Assembly: GCA_965603125.1 (NCBI GenBank)
Contig: CBFDBU010000013.1
Coordinates: 1 to 64,000, forward strand
Length of the DNA: 64,000 nt
Direction of reading: 5' to 3'
Source: JAJRTA01 sp965603125
GTDB lineage: Bacteria > Zixibacteria > MSB-5A5 > GN15 > FEB-12
In this document: positions 25,818-34,900 of the stretch, one piece after another
Layout: every line of letters starts with the position of its first letter
Numbering within the stretch: position 1 is the stretch's first letter
Made by a program: the position numbers and the translations under genes
The notes under the pieces: generated by a model
Seen by the model: only the letters and a program-made list of their open reading frames with translations
Told to the model about the DNA's origin: nothing
Databases searched by the model: none

Positions 25818-26669
25818 CTACCAGCTAAAGAAACGCCTGACCTCTATTTTTGCTCTTACTCCGGACAGATTCAACTCCACGCGACCGTCGGCCGTGCCGT
25901 CATAGCTGGCCACGATCTCTTCATCTGAGGCGTTATACCAGGCAATGTTTCCGAAGTTCAGGTGAAAATAGCTTACATCGGCACCGACCGCCAGCCCCAT
26001 CCACCGGAGGGGGTAATCGGCGCCCAAGTTGAGCGAATAGCCGGGTGATGTTCCTTTGAAGGAGATATTCGTGGTCTCCGACAACGAAGTCGACAAATTG
26101 AGATTCTGGTATGCCGACCACAAATCCCAGGTGGCCTGGTAGTAGCCGACACTACCGCCCATACGAACGGCAAGTTGCTGGAGCTGTTCCGTCGGCGTGG
26201 GATGACCCGCGAGGTAGTACTGAAGTCCCGTCGACATTCCCAGAACCTTGATCTCCGACTTGAGGTCGTCCACCGTCGAGCTCCCTGCGTTAGGTGGATT
26301 ATAGTCGAACGATCCGGACTGGCTTTCGCCAAGCTTGAGCCAGTACTCGCCTCCAACGGACCACGCGAATCGCTCCTTGAAGATTATTCCCAGGTCCAGG
26401 CCGAAAGCACCGGCATTGCCCAAGCTACTCAAGTTCGTGTTCGAGAAATAATCGGACTCATAGGCGGCGAAGCGGTTGTAATCGTGACTCTCGTTGACGC
26501 GGTTGAATGTGAAGCTGCCGGATATCCAACTCAGCTTCCTGACGTGCTTCTTCTCCGTACGCTTGATGAACTGGTCTACCAGGTCCCGTTCCGTGTCGCT
26601 GGTCACGGCCGACGCCGCGCCTGCCAGCAGCACGATACAGGTTGAGACTATAGCTATTATGGAGCGCAT
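25818..26669 (-). CDS. Predicted outer-membrane beta-barrel protein
   Basis: A 283-residue protein with a clear signal peptide (IIAIVSTCIVLLAGAASA). From about residue 45 the sequence alternates polar and hydrophobic/aromatic residues in strand-length blocks (SWISGSFTFNR, FAWSVGGEYWLKLG, IKVLGMSTGLQYYLAG, GMAVGADVSYFHL-like segments), and it ends in an aromatic residue (RRFFSW), a typical BAM recognition end. I predict a small outer-membrane barrel, function unknown. AGGAGGT sits four bases before the ATG. It lies 130 bases upstream of the TolB-like gene on the same strand, but that gene has its own promoter. Confidence 0.7.
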   Translation of the reverse strand: MRSIIAIVSTCIVLLAGAASAVTSDTERDLVDQFIKRTEKKHVRKLSWISGSFTFNRVNESHDYNRFAAYESDYFSNTNLSSLGNAGAFGLDLGIIFKERFAWSVGGEYWLKLGESQSGSFDYNPPNAGSSTVDDLKSEIKVLGMSTGLQYYLAGHPTPTEQLQQLAVRMGGSVGYYQATWDLWSAYQNLNLSTSLSETTNISFKGTSPGYSLNLGADYPLRWMGLAVGADVSYFHLNFGNIAWYNASDEEIVASYDGTADGRVELNLSGVRAKIEVRRFFSW

Positions 26670-26899
26670 GTTACCTCCTGAATTGCATAGAGCTTGCTTT
26701 TTGCAATATATCGGGATTTCCAGGTGTTTTCTTGATGACGGGAAAGCGCCGATTCGCGATGGCGGTATATAGCCCCGATTCTCGACGGCGCTACCTACAG
26801 GTCGATTCAGGCTCCCAATTCAGTATTCCTGCCGCAGTCAGGGGGATCGCGAGGTCATCTGGTGAGGGAAAAACTCGAGGGCGCAACGGCAGGTGACGG

Positions 26900-29395
26900 T
26901 TACTTCTTCTTGCGCGAGCGGGCGGCCTTGCCGCCGTCTTTGGATGCACGGGATTTTTTTGAAGTCTTCTTTTTCTTTTGCGCCTTCTCAATCTCTTCGG
27001 CGAACACCTTCTCCAGCGTGAAAGAAGACGGGGTGAAGTCCATCAGGCACAACTCGAAAAGCTCGTCCACTCGCTCTATGTAGGAGAACCTGGTCTTGCG
27101 GACTATCTCCCGGGGCAGATCCTGGACATCCTTTCGGTTTACCTTGGGAAGGACGACGTGAAAAATACCCGCCCGGTAGGCGGCCGATACTTTCTCCTTG
27201 ATCCCCCCTACCGGAAGCACACGGCCCCGCAGGGTAACCTCGCCGGTCATGGCGACATCGTTGCGAATGGGCCGTTCGGCCATAACCGAGGCAACCACGA
27301 GACAGACGGTCACACCAGCCGACGGACCGTCCTTCGGGATGGCGCCCGACGGAAAGTGGATATGGATATCGAAGTCGCTGAAATCACTGAAGTCGATTCC
27401 CAGCATGTCCGCCTTCGACCGCACGTAGGAGTGCGCCGCCTGGATGGACTCTTTCATCACTTCCCCGAGCGAACCGGTGGAGATGATCTGTCCTTCACCC
27501 TTCATTTTCAGGCCCTCGATGAACATCAGGTCTCCCCCCGCGCCCGTCCAGGCCAGTCCCGTGGCGGTTCCTATCTCCGGGAGCGTCTCGGCCTTCTCGG
27601 GGATGAAGAGGGTCGGGCCCAGGAAGACCCCCAGATTCTTCTCGGTAATGGACCAGGACGATTTGCTCTTCTGGGCTTTCTCCAGGGCGATCTTGCGGCA
27701 GATTTTTTCCAGTTGCTGGGAGAAACCAAGCAGACCGGCCTCCTGAGTGTAGCCCCGGACGATCTTTGACAGTGTTTTATTCGCTACCTTGAACTCGGAT
27801 TTGCGTATGCCGTGCCTCTTCAGGATGCTGGGAATGATATATCGCTTGGATATGGAGATCTTCTCTCTCTCGATATAGCCGGGTATCTCCAGCAGCTCGA
27901 AGCGGGGGATGAACTGCTCCGGGATTTCCTCGAAGGAGCGCACCGAACAGATGAAAGTGACCCGGGAAAGGTCAAACGGCACCCCGAGGTAATGGTCCAG
28001 AAAGCGGCTGTTCAGACGAGTGTCAACCACCTCCAGGAGAGCCATGTTCAACGAGGAGTTGTTGTCGATATTGAAGTAGTCGATGTCCTCGATCAGGATG
28101 ACCGGGTCGCAGTGCCCAGCGTCCTTCAGCGCCTGGATGATCTTCCCCGGCATAGCTCCCAGGAAGGTGCGGGAAGTGCCCTTGATCTCCGAGACCTGGG
28201 AAATGCCCCCGACCGAAACGCGAATAAACTCCTTGCCGAGAGCGCGAGCCATGGCTTTTGCCAGCGAGGCTTTCCCGGTGCCGGGTCCGCCGATGAGACA
28301 CAAGGTGGGGCCGTCGTCAACGCCACCGGCCAGCTTCCGCACCGAAATCCGCTGCAGTATCTGCTGTCGTATGCTGGTCGGCCCGTAGTAGTCAGCGGAA
28401 ATGATCTTGTCCACGTCGGCAATCTCATAGCTTTCGGGTGCACCCTTGCCCCACGGCAGAGCCAGTATCCAGTCGAGGTAGTTCTTGGTTTCTCCGTATT
28501 CCGCCGAAGCGGCGGGCAGGCGGGAGAGGCGGTCCACCTCTATCGTGGCGCGGGCGACCACCTCCGGCGGCAGATGGCGCGCGCTCTTGATCAACTCGCG
28601 AACATAAGACACTTCTTCCTTCTGGTTATCCGCCATGGTAGAGGCGCCACTACCAACCGGGGAAGGCCGGCCGGCAGACACCCTGTCGCCCCGGCTGTCT
28701 GCGCCCGGATTGTCATCAACACCCCGCAGGGCCACGGCCCGTGTGAATTCCCGATCAAGATACTCAAGCAGCTTGTCATATCGGTGACGCAGGTTGACCG
28801 CTTCAAGTAGTTCCTGGCTCAGCGCAAGTGGAAACCGCAGTTGCGCCGCCATGCGATCAGCGAGAACGGACGGATCATCATCCGACATCCGAAGCACTTG
28901 CAACAACTCAGGAGAGTATGTGGGATCCAGTTGAGTTATCCTGGCCACCATCGAAATCGCGGAAAACATCCGGTCGGTGAGCCTTGAGTCGGCCTTCCCG
29001 GGGGTCTGTAATTCCGACGCGGTGACAGTCAGATATGGCTCGGAACCGGTGATCTCGCTGATGGCGGCCCGACGAAGCCCCTCTATTGTCACCAGTTTGA
29101 TGCCCCCGGGAGCATCGCGACTGTCGCGCACTCGCGCAAATGTACCTACCTGGTGGATCGGCGCCGTGCTGTCGTCGGATGCCTGGAGATGCGAAAAGGA
29201 GGTAACGAATTCCCGGTCAGCCGTCAGGCAGTCTGCGACCAACCGCATGCTTTCCGGGCGCCGGATCTGGATGGTAAGCAGGTTGTGCGGAAACAGAACC
29301 GCCGTCTGCAGCGGCAATACCGGGTACTTCTCGCTTCTGTCGGTCGCCAGGGTAGGCAGGCGATGCCTGCTTCTTATGAGTAATTGGGCAGTCAT
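26900..29395 (-). CDS. Lon-like ATP-dependent protease with altered AAA+ motifs
   Basis: An 831-residue protein with the Lon layout: LON N-domain (about 22-210), AAA+ module (about 325-590), S16 protease domain (about 605-790) and a Lys-rich tail. The protease dyad is present: Ser692 in KDGPSAG, Lys735 in GGIKEK. The ATPase is unusual. Walker A is GGPGTGKAS (369-377), with Ala where Thr/Ser should bind magnesium. Walker B reads LIEDID rather than LLDEID. The sensor-1 position reads CSVR instead of TSN. The central coiled-coil region with its REYYLNEQ-type motif is missing, replaced by a Gly/Ser/Arg linker (about 225-258). It may be a divergent Lon paralogue whose unfolding activity is reduced or changed. 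No clear promoter or ribosome site was found. Confidence 0.85.
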   Translation of the reverse strand: MTAQLLIRSRHRLPTLATDRSEKYPVLPLQTAVLFPHNLLTIQIRRPESMRLVADCLTADREFVTSFSHLQASDDSTAPIHQVGTFARVRDSRDAPGGIKLVTIEGLRRAAISEITGSEPYLTVTASELQTPGKADSRLTDRMFSAISMVARITQLDPTYSPELLQVLRMSDDDPSVLADRMAAQLRFPLALSQELLEAVNLRHRYDKLLEYLDREFTRAVALRGVDDNPGADSRGDRVSAGRPSPVGSGASTMADNQKEEVSYVRELIKSARHLPPEVVARATIEVDRLSRLPAASAEYGETKNYLDWILALPWGKGAPESYEIADVDKIISADYYGPTSIRQQILQRISVRKLAGGVDDGPTLCLIGGPGTGKASLAKAMARALGKEFIRVSVGGISQVSEIKGTSRTFLGAMPGKIIQALKDAGHCDPVILIEDIDYFNIDNNSSLNMALLEVVDTRLNSRFLDHYLGVPFDLSRVTFICSVRSFEEIPEQFIPRFELLEIPGYIEREKISISKRYIIPSILKRHGIRKSEFKVANKTLSKIVRGYTQEAGLLGFSQQLEKICRKIALEKAQKSKSSWSITEKNLGVFLGPTLFIPEKAETLPEIGTATGLAWTGAGGDLMFIEGLKMKGEGQIISTGSLGEVMKESIQAAHSYVRSKADMLGIDFSDFSDFDIHIHFPSGAIPKDGPSAGVTVCLVVASVMAERPIRNDVAMTGEVTLRGRVLPVGGIKEKVSAAYRAGIFHVVLPKVNRKDVQDLPREIVRKTRFSYIERVDELFELCLMDFTPSSFTLEKVFAEEIEKAQKKKKTSKKSRASKDGGKAARSRKKK

Positions 29396-29678
29396 TTGCT
29401 TCAGTATCGACCATTCCTATATTCCCTCAACTGACAAGCGCCGTGATTTGTTTCCGGCTGCCTGAAGTTAACCAGGTCGGGTCAGGGTCACGCCACAATG
29501 ACAAACCGTACTGTGACTTAAGGCCCGAGGCGGAGTCTCGGTGAAAGGCATCGAGGTCGACCGAGCAATATAGACCGGGCCGACCGGACGCCCGACAGTG
29601 GAGGTTCGAACGCAACCGGATCAGGCAGGGAACGGGCTAGGCCCCCCAACAACGAAGCAGCATCGGGCAGACTGCCGC

Positions 29679-32381
29679 CTAATTCATCGACGGTGAGGTC
29701 TCATCGAGAACCAATGACCGTACCTCATGATCGGGATGCCGCCTCAGGTTCTCGCAATTGAGCCGAATTCGAGTCGGATCAACCTTCAGCCGGTAGTATC
29801 CAAGCCGGTTATTCTCGACAACTGACCAGGAGGAGTTCAAGCCACTGCTGATCTCGCTTTTCATTCGGTACAGATATCGGGCCTGGTTGAAGCCGACCTC
29901 GATATCTTCCTTGTAAACCCAGCCGGTCTCCCCCCTGAGTCTCGACCAGGCCAGCCGGGCAAAGTACTTGAATGACTTCCCGGTCAACCTGATGGGAAAG
30001 CCATTGACCCTGATCAGGAACCGCTCCCGGTCAAGGTCACCATCCACCTCGACCAGTTCGGGCTCATCATCGATCGCAATCAGCGCGTGCGGTACTGCCA
30101 CGTCCGCTGTTGTCGTAGTCGCATCCATATCAATCTCCTCTCTGAGCAACTCTAATATCTTGTTGACACGTCTTCTCTTATGTGTGCCCCTAATGATCTC
30201 CTGCAACTGTTTGTCGGAAAGCCTGACGAGATCCCTTTGATTCTCCACGCCCGCCTTCTGCAGCGCAGCGTAATCGGCACGGCTGAGAACCTGGCCCAGG
30301 CGCGCGTGCAGCCCCCGCAGCGAGACGGGAAGACCGAACCGAATGCTGAAAGCCTGTCCACGCAACTCTCCGGCCAGCGGCGAGTCTCGCTCGGAGGCCT
30401 CCAGTAATGCGGCCAAGCCGGATACCAGATGCGCAGTCGTATCGCCGAGGGCCATAATCTGCCCCAGGTGGACTTGAAACTGCTCCTCCAGCCTGTTCAC
30501 CGGCGCCAGTCGACGCCATCGATCCAGAAGAAACAGGGACTTCAGAGCGGCCGCCGCGCGGTAGGTGAGAGGTTCCCCCAGGTTGGCCGTCCCAAGCAGA
30601 AAGCGAACGTCGTCAATGGCATGATCGAACTGCCGGTACAGCATCTTGACCGGCACCGAGTTCACCTGCTCAAAACGGGTAAGAATGCCGGGCGGCATGA
30701 TCCAGTCGGGTGCGCTCAGCGCCAGTGCCGTCCAACCGAGTTGAGTCTCGGGGTGATCTCGCCCGAGAGACTCTCGGTAATGTCTTGCCTGCGCTACCGA
30801 AAGGCCGCTCCTGGCCACGGCTTGTCCGAGGGCGGTGGTCGTCAGGCGCCCGGAGCTGCTGATCTCCATGAACCCGTCCGCAACCAGCCGCCGCACCACC
30901 CTGTCGAAACCTGCCTCGTCGGTACCTTTCTCCAACTGAGCGTAGAGGGTACGCGCAAACAGTGTCGTCAATTGAGCAGCACTGTCGGCCAGCCCGCAAA
31001 CAATCATATCCAGCGACCAGTCCTCCCGCGGCATACTGTCCAGGGCCGATCTGATCGGCTCGGGACGCTCGACGGCAATGTAGTTCTCCCACAGGATATC
31101 GCGGTCAAACTCAGAATCGGCCAGGATAACAGCCCGGCCCGGCTTGCTGCTGTCTCTCAGCCCAAGGCGTCCGGCCCGGCCGGTCATGTTGTCAAACTCG
31201 GCACGACTCACGGGAACGAGAACCGGGCCGTCGCCGTATTCGCTTGACGCGTACCTGACTGTCTCCAGGTAGACTGTGTCCGCCGGAAGATGCACCCCCA
31301 TGGCCAGAGTGGTGGTCGAGAAGATCACCCTGGCTTCGCCGTCGACAAACGCCTGCTCGACAATGGCTCTCTGCCCCGGAGAAAGGTCGGAGTTGTGAAA
31401 GGCCACGCCCCGACTCAAAGCCCGCCCCAGCGAGCGGACCAGGAACGACGGTTCCTCTTCAGCCAGCATTTCCAGGGCCGTCTTCGCCTCCGGCCAACTC
31501 ACCGAGGCGGCCAGCTTGAAAGCTGCCTCGACCGTATTCATTCTCGATTTCAGGAAGACCAGCGTGGAGCCGCTCTCTGCCTTGAGCTGCTTGATAAAGC
31601 TCTCAAACGGCTCATCCCCGGCGTCGGCTTCCGAGAAAGGTTCACAGCCGTCGCAACCACTGTTGAAAGACCGATACCGAAAAGAGCCTTCGGCGGCCAC
31701 TCCCCGAATCAGGTCAACCGGACGAGTTGATTCCTCCACCAGGATGGCGTCCAGCCATGCGGCCAGCCGTCCCGATGACTCGGCTTCATCCCCGATCACG
31801 GCCGAGAGACCTACCAGTGAGGGCTCGTAAACGGAAGCCAGCACCTTTGTCAGAAGCCGCTCGAGAACGGCCCCCCTTCCCGGTTCAGCCACCGTCTGAA
31901 GTTCGTCAACGACGACCAGGCCGATACCCTTGAGCACGTCAAGCGAGGAAGTCAGCAGAAGATCCAGTTTCTCATAGATGGCGACCGCAACCTGGTAATC
32001 ACCGTCGGCGAATCTCGTGTCGTTCTCCGGATGATCACCGGTAACGATAAGGCATTTTACGGCCAGCCGTCCGAAAGTGTCCTGTAGCCGCTCGTAATTT
32101 TGCTCCGCCAGTGACTTGAGAGGTGACAACATGATTACCTTGCGACGCGCCATAAACGCCCGGGCGGCAGCCACCTCGGCACAAAAGGACTTACCCGATG
32201 AAGTCGGAGCCGATATGATCATTCTCACCGGCTGATGATCACACCCGCTTCCCGGTTCACCTAAAAGCCCGCGGCGGACAGCCCGGCTCTGGACACCCAG
32301 CAGCAGCTCACCCTGTCTGTCCCGCCACAGCTTTACCACGCGCGGAGGAATCCCCCATTTCTCAAGGTCTCTCAAGCGCAA
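29679..32381 (-). CDS. Ski2/Hel308-like superfamily 2 helicase with C-terminal winged-helix domain
   Basis: A 900-residue protein. A Q-motif-like start (GIPPRVVKLWRDRQ) is followed by motif I SAPTSSGKS (57-65), motif Ia LSPLKSLAEQ, motif II VVDELQ (157-162; DELQ instead of DEAH/DEIH), motif III-like GLSAVIGD, motifs IV-V (VAFHNSDLSPGQR, STTTLAMGVHLPA) and motif VI NMTGRAGRLG (398-407). A helix-hairpin-helix-like stretch lies near 708-745. Residues about 785-875 resemble an OmpR-type winged helix, an uncommon addition. The TTG start at 32381 is chosen because AAGGAGG precedes it by eight bases. It is co-transcribed with the zinc-ribbon gene 28 bases upstream from a LexA-like-controlled promoter, which suggests DNA repair or replication-fork work. 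Confidence 0.85.
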   Translation of the reverse strand: MRLRDLEKWGIPPRVVKLWRDRQGELLLGVQSRAVRRGLLGEPGSGCDHQPVRMIISAPTSSGKSFCAEVAAARAFMARRKVIMLSPLKSLAEQNYERLQDTFGRLAVKCLIVTGDHPENDTRFADGDYQVAVAIYEKLDLLLTSSLDVLKGIGLVVVDELQTVAEPGRGAVLERLLTKVLASVYEPSLVGLSAVIGDEAESSGRLAAWLDAILVEESTRPVDLIRGVAAEGSFRYRSFNSGCDGCEPFSEADAGDEPFESFIKQLKAESGSTLVFLKSRMNTVEAAFKLAASVSWPEAKTALEMLAEEEPSFLVRSLGRALSRGVAFHNSDLSPGQRAIVEQAFVDGEARVIFSTTTLAMGVHLPADTVYLETVRYASSEYGDGPVLVPVSRAEFDNMTGRAGRLGLRDSSKPGRAVILADSEFDRDILWENYIAVERPEPIRSALDSMPREDWSLDMIVCGLADSAAQLTTLFARTLYAQLEKGTDEAGFDRVVRRLVADGFMEISSSGRLTTTALGQAVARSGLSVAQARHYRESLGRDHPETQLGWTALALSAPDWIMPPGILTRFEQVNSVPVKMLYRQFDHAIDDVRFLLGTANLGEPLTYRAAAALKSLFLLDRWRRLAPVNRLEEQFQVHLGQIMALGDTTAHLVSGLAALLEASERDSPLAGELRGQAFSIRFGLPVSLRGLHARLGQVLSRADYAALQKAGVENQRDLVRLSDKQLQEIIRGTHKRRRVNKILELLREEIDMDATTTTADVAVPHALIAIDDEPELVEVDGDLDRERFLIRVNGFPIRLTGKSFKYFARLAWSRLRGETGWVYKEDIEVGFNQARYLYRMKSEISSGLNSSWSVVENNRLGYYRLKVDPTRIRLNCENLRRHPDHEVRSLVLDETSPSMN

Positions 32382-32409
32382 TCGATGTTCCTCCTTTCAT
32401 CCTCGTGTT

Positions 32410-32625
32410 TCACCCCGCACAGAGCCCAAAACCACAAATAGGGCAACCAAAACAACTCCCTAATCGAATCATCCCGGCCCCACAATCCGGACAGGTGGCA
32501 ACGTTCATGTAACTGAAGTCCTCCCGAACAACATGTTCCGATTCGAGAATATCGGTCGGGTTGCCGGGGCAGTCTCCGTCCATCTCCGTTGCGTTGCCGT
32601 CGGTCCCGCCTTGAAAAGACATCAT
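32410..32625 (-). CDS. Small zinc-ribbon protein resembling the C-terminal tail of NrdJ
   Basis: A 71-residue protein. The first 40 residues are acidic and low in pattern. The C-terminal part, CPDCGAGMIRLGSCFGCPIC followed by GFGLC, is a CxxC...CxxC ribbon very like the zinc-binding tail of B12-dependent (class II) ribonucleotide reductase NrdJ. There is no reductase body upstream, so this is either a free-standing ribbon or a relic. Two adjacent ATG codons (32625, 32622) follow AAAGGAGG, both at acceptable spacing. It is first in an operon with the helicase. A role as a DNA- or protein-binding partner of the helicase is inferred from context only. Confidence 0.75.
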   Translation of the reverse strand: MMSFQGGTDGNATEMDGDCPGNPTDILESEHVVREDFSYMNVATCPDCGAGMIRLGSCFGCPICGFGLCAG

Positions 32626-32671
32626 CGAGGCCTCCTTTCGTATCCTGGTACTAATCTATCGGCCACAATAC

Positions 32672-32700
32672 AGAATACTGCACATTTGTGCAGTTGTCAA
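32672..32700 (-). promoter_or_regulatory. Promoter with a LexA-like palindromic operator filling its spacer
   Basis: On the minus strand: TTGACA (32700-32695), a 17-bp spacer, TATTCT (32677-32672). Sixteen of the 17 spacer bases (32678-32693) are the perfect inverted repeat CTGCACA-TT-TGTGCAG. Its core TGCACATTTGTGCA fits TGCNCN4GTGCA, which I recall as the LexA box of Fibrobacter succinogenes. A bound repressor would block both hexamers. The leader to the zinc-ribbon ATG is about 40 bases. The remaining 270 bases to 32970 hold no gene that I can support. Confidence 0.7.
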
Positions 32701-32970
32701 GCGAAAAAACCTGCCTGGCAAAAGATTTTCCGGCGGCAGCACATAAAGGGTTACTATTTGAGAGAGCTACCACATATGGTGCCCACTTCCAAACTCGTAA
32801 GTAATAATGGGAACACACCGCTTGATAAACAGCGCTGGAGGAATGCCTGCGGCGCTTCGACTACAGCATAATCACGCAAAGTCAGTGTTCGGTCCTGTCT
32901 ATCCTGATTGTGCCCCGCGACGGAACTCTGATGAGACCGTCGGCCCCCCGGGTCAGACCTGAGTCGACGC

Positions 32971-33702
32971 CTACTGGTCGCCCAGGATGAAATCCATCTT
33001 GTAGGTCACCCAGCAGTTCACGGGGCGGCCGTTCTGGATGCCGGGTTTGAACTTGTTCTTGTATGCTGCCTCAACGGCCGCTTCGTCCAGCGAGGCTGTT
33101 CCCGAACTCTTGCCTACCTGCGCTTGGCGGACGTTGCCTTCCTTGTCCACGAGCGCCTGCACCCATACGACGCCGATGATTCCGGCTGTCCTGGCCAGGC
33201 GGGGGTAGTCCGGGCTGTGCTTATAGATCATCTCCGGGTAGATCTCGACCGGATAAAACTCGTCCGGAGCCGGGAGGTAGTCGTCATCGGAAATATCAAT
33301 GATTATCTCATCGCCATCAGCCGCGGCACTGATATCGGGGGCTACGATCTCAGCCAACTCCTCACGGGTAGCCAGCACGACGTCTTCGTCGAGCACTTCG
33401 TCATCGGCGACCGGTTTGGGAATACCTACTTTGGGCGCCGCCGTTTTGGGAGCGCTGACCGACAGCTGAGGGGGCTTCCGGGCAATACTGGGAGGCGGAC
33501 CGAGATCGGCCACGGTCTTGATAACGTGCATTCCGGCAAGAGCGTCGATCTCCTCCTCCGGCAGAGCCGATATAATCCATGCCACCGCAAGAATAACCAG
33601 CACGAACCCCAGCATAATGCCGGTGCCGAAAAGGAAATTACGCTGGTACCTGGACTTCATCTCAAAGGCACCGTAGGGTGACCAGAGGGCACTTGTCGCC
33701 AT
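32971..33702 (-). CDS. TonB-family energy transducer
   Basis: A 243-residue protein. A short cytoplasmic N-terminus leads into one membrane anchor (about 23-46). A periplasmic spacer follows, rich in Pro, Lys and acidic residues (DLGPPPSIARKPPQL, then DDEVLDEDVV). The TonB C-terminal domain is at about 155-240 (SPDYPRLARTAGIIGVVWVQ, GKSSGTASLDEAAVEAAYKNKFKPG). Such proteins carry proton-motive energy from ExbB/ExbD to outer-membrane receptors. The start overlaps the ExbD stop as TAATG. The outer-membrane receptor-like gene at the right edge is one possible client. It is the last gene of the cluster. Confidence 0.9.
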   Translation of the reverse strand: MATSALWSPYGAFEMKSRYQRNFLFGTGIMLGFVLVILAVAWIISALPEEEIDALAGMHVIKTVADLGPPPSIARKPPQLSVSAPKTAAPKVGIPKPVADDEVLDEDVVLATREELAEIVAPDISAAADGDEIIIDISDDDYLPAPDEFYPVEIYPEMIYKHSPDYPRLARTAGIIGVVWVQALVDKEGNVRQAQVGKSSGTASLDEAAVEAAYKNKFKPGIQNGRPVNCWVTYKMDFILGDQ

Positions 33703-34346
33703 TACAGTTCACTCCCTTCAGTGATCTGCTCGAGGGCCGCGTCGATGATTTTGTCATCGCGCTCCTCCCACTCACCGATCGCATAGCGATAAGAGAACTT
33801 CTGGTCCTTGGGGATCTCATCGACCTTCACATCGAGCTGCTCAGCGGTGAAGCTGTTCCACGACCTCTCGATCAGATCGATCTCATCGAGTATATTCACC
33901 ATGTCGGCATAGCTGCCGTCGCGATGAATCAGGATCAGGGTATTGAGCTTGCTGTTTTCCCGGTTCATATTGACCAGCAGATTCTGAAGCGTATCAGCGT
34001 TAAGCTCGTAGAGGACGGAGTCCGGTTTGTTGATGTCCGAGGGCAGGAGTTGCGGCAGGTTATCGGGCGCTACCCGCCTGAGATTCCACCAGTAACGGCT
34101 ATCCTCATCAACACGGATCGTCAGAAGGTTCGTCTCGGCGATTTCAACGTCGGTTTCCTCCGGCGGCAGGTTGATCTCCATCGCCTGGGGCATAGAGAAC
34201 ACCGTCGTTACCATGTAGAAGATCAGAAGGAGGAAGGCGATATCGACCATGGGCGTCATGTCGATACGGATCGATATCCTTCTCTTGGGACGTCTTAGTC
34301 CCTTCTTCTGTCCTCTTGGTTGTCGTTCTGCTACTTCGCCGCCCAT
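33702..34346 (-). CDS. ExbD/TolR-family biopolymer transport protein (long form)
   Basis: A 214-residue protein. A basic N-terminus (RRPKRRISIRID) precedes one membrane span, MTPMVDIAFLLLIFYM, with the conserved Asp that takes part in proton translocation. The periplasmic part is longer than the usual 140-residue ExbD: it has an insert after residue 75 (RYWWNLRRVAPDNLPQLLPS) and a C-terminal extension of about 50 residues. ExbD dimers thread an ExbB pentamer and pass energy to TonB. It is the second of two ExbD genes and lies 74 bases after the first. The extensions may give specificity to the cognate TonB or TPR protein, but this is inference. Confidence 0.88.
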   Translation of the reverse strand: MGGEVAERQPRGQKKGLRRPKRRISIRIDMTPMVDIAFLLLIFYMVTTVFSMPQAMEINLPPEETDVEIAETNLLTIRVDEDSRYWWNLRRVAPDNLPQLLPSDINKPDSVLYELNADTLQNLLVNMNRENSKLNTLILIHRDGSYADMVNILDEIDLIERSWNSFTAEQLDVKVDEIPKDQKFSYRYAIGEWEERDDKIIDAALEQITEGSEL

Positions 34347-34420
34347 CTATCTTCACTCTCCTTCCAACTCATTCAAAACAACGGGCGCCGCCCTGCCCGG
34401 CATAGTTCACCGGGTGGCGC

Positions 34421-34897
34421 CTAAGCTTCTTCAGCCTCCACCTCCAGGTCGGTAATAATCAGGAAGCGTTCCAGGCTGTTTTCCTGCATGGTCTTCATCA
34501 CATCCTGCATGGCGCCAAAGCTGGCCTCGCCGTCGGCCTTGATCACAATCAGGGCTTTGATGTTCCTGGCTCTGGCCTTATTGATCTCTCCGGAGACCGT
34601 GTACTTGTCACAGGTGCGGACCCTGCGAACAGTCGTTTCCACGTCCATGCCCTCGATATTGACCGTGGCCCTTTCCACGTAGTCGACATAGATCGAGTCA
34701 TACTTGGTTACCGTGATGTTGATGATATCCTTATCCGGCAACTCGATCTGCGAGTGCGACTGGGGTAGATCCACCGCCCGCGCTTCCGGGGGTTTGAACT
34801 GGGTGGTGGCCATGTAGAATATCAGCAACAGGAAGGCGATATCCACCATAGGAGTCATGTCAATGCGAATGGAAACCCGCCGCTTCTTGCCAGCCAT
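34421..34897 (-). CDS. ExbD/TolR-family biopolymer transport protein
   Basis: A 158-residue protein of near-standard size. The N-terminus MAGKKRRVSIRIDMTPMVD matches the family, with the essential Asp at the start of the single membrane span (DIAFLLLIFYMATTQF). The periplasmic domain is of the ExbD/TolR type, ending SLERFLIITDLEVEAEEA. It works with the ExbB-like protein whose stop lies three bases before its start. Two ExbD paralogues in a row are common in FCB-group TonB clusters. No residues appear to be missing. Confidence 0.9.
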   Translation of the reverse strand: MAGKKRRVSIRIDMTPMVDIAFLLLIFYMATTQFKPPEARAVDLPQSHSQIELPDKDIINITVTKYDSIYVDYVERATVNIEGMDVETTVRRVRTCDKYTVSGEINKARARNIKALIVIKADGEASFGAMQDVMKTMQENSLERFLIITDLEVEAEEA

Positions 34898-34900
34898 CGG

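Noticed and set aside
32533..32871. Plus-strand open frame overlapping the zinc-ribbon gene start and the LexA-like promoter
   Set aside because: Poor composition and conflict with a strong minus-strand ribosome site and promoter.
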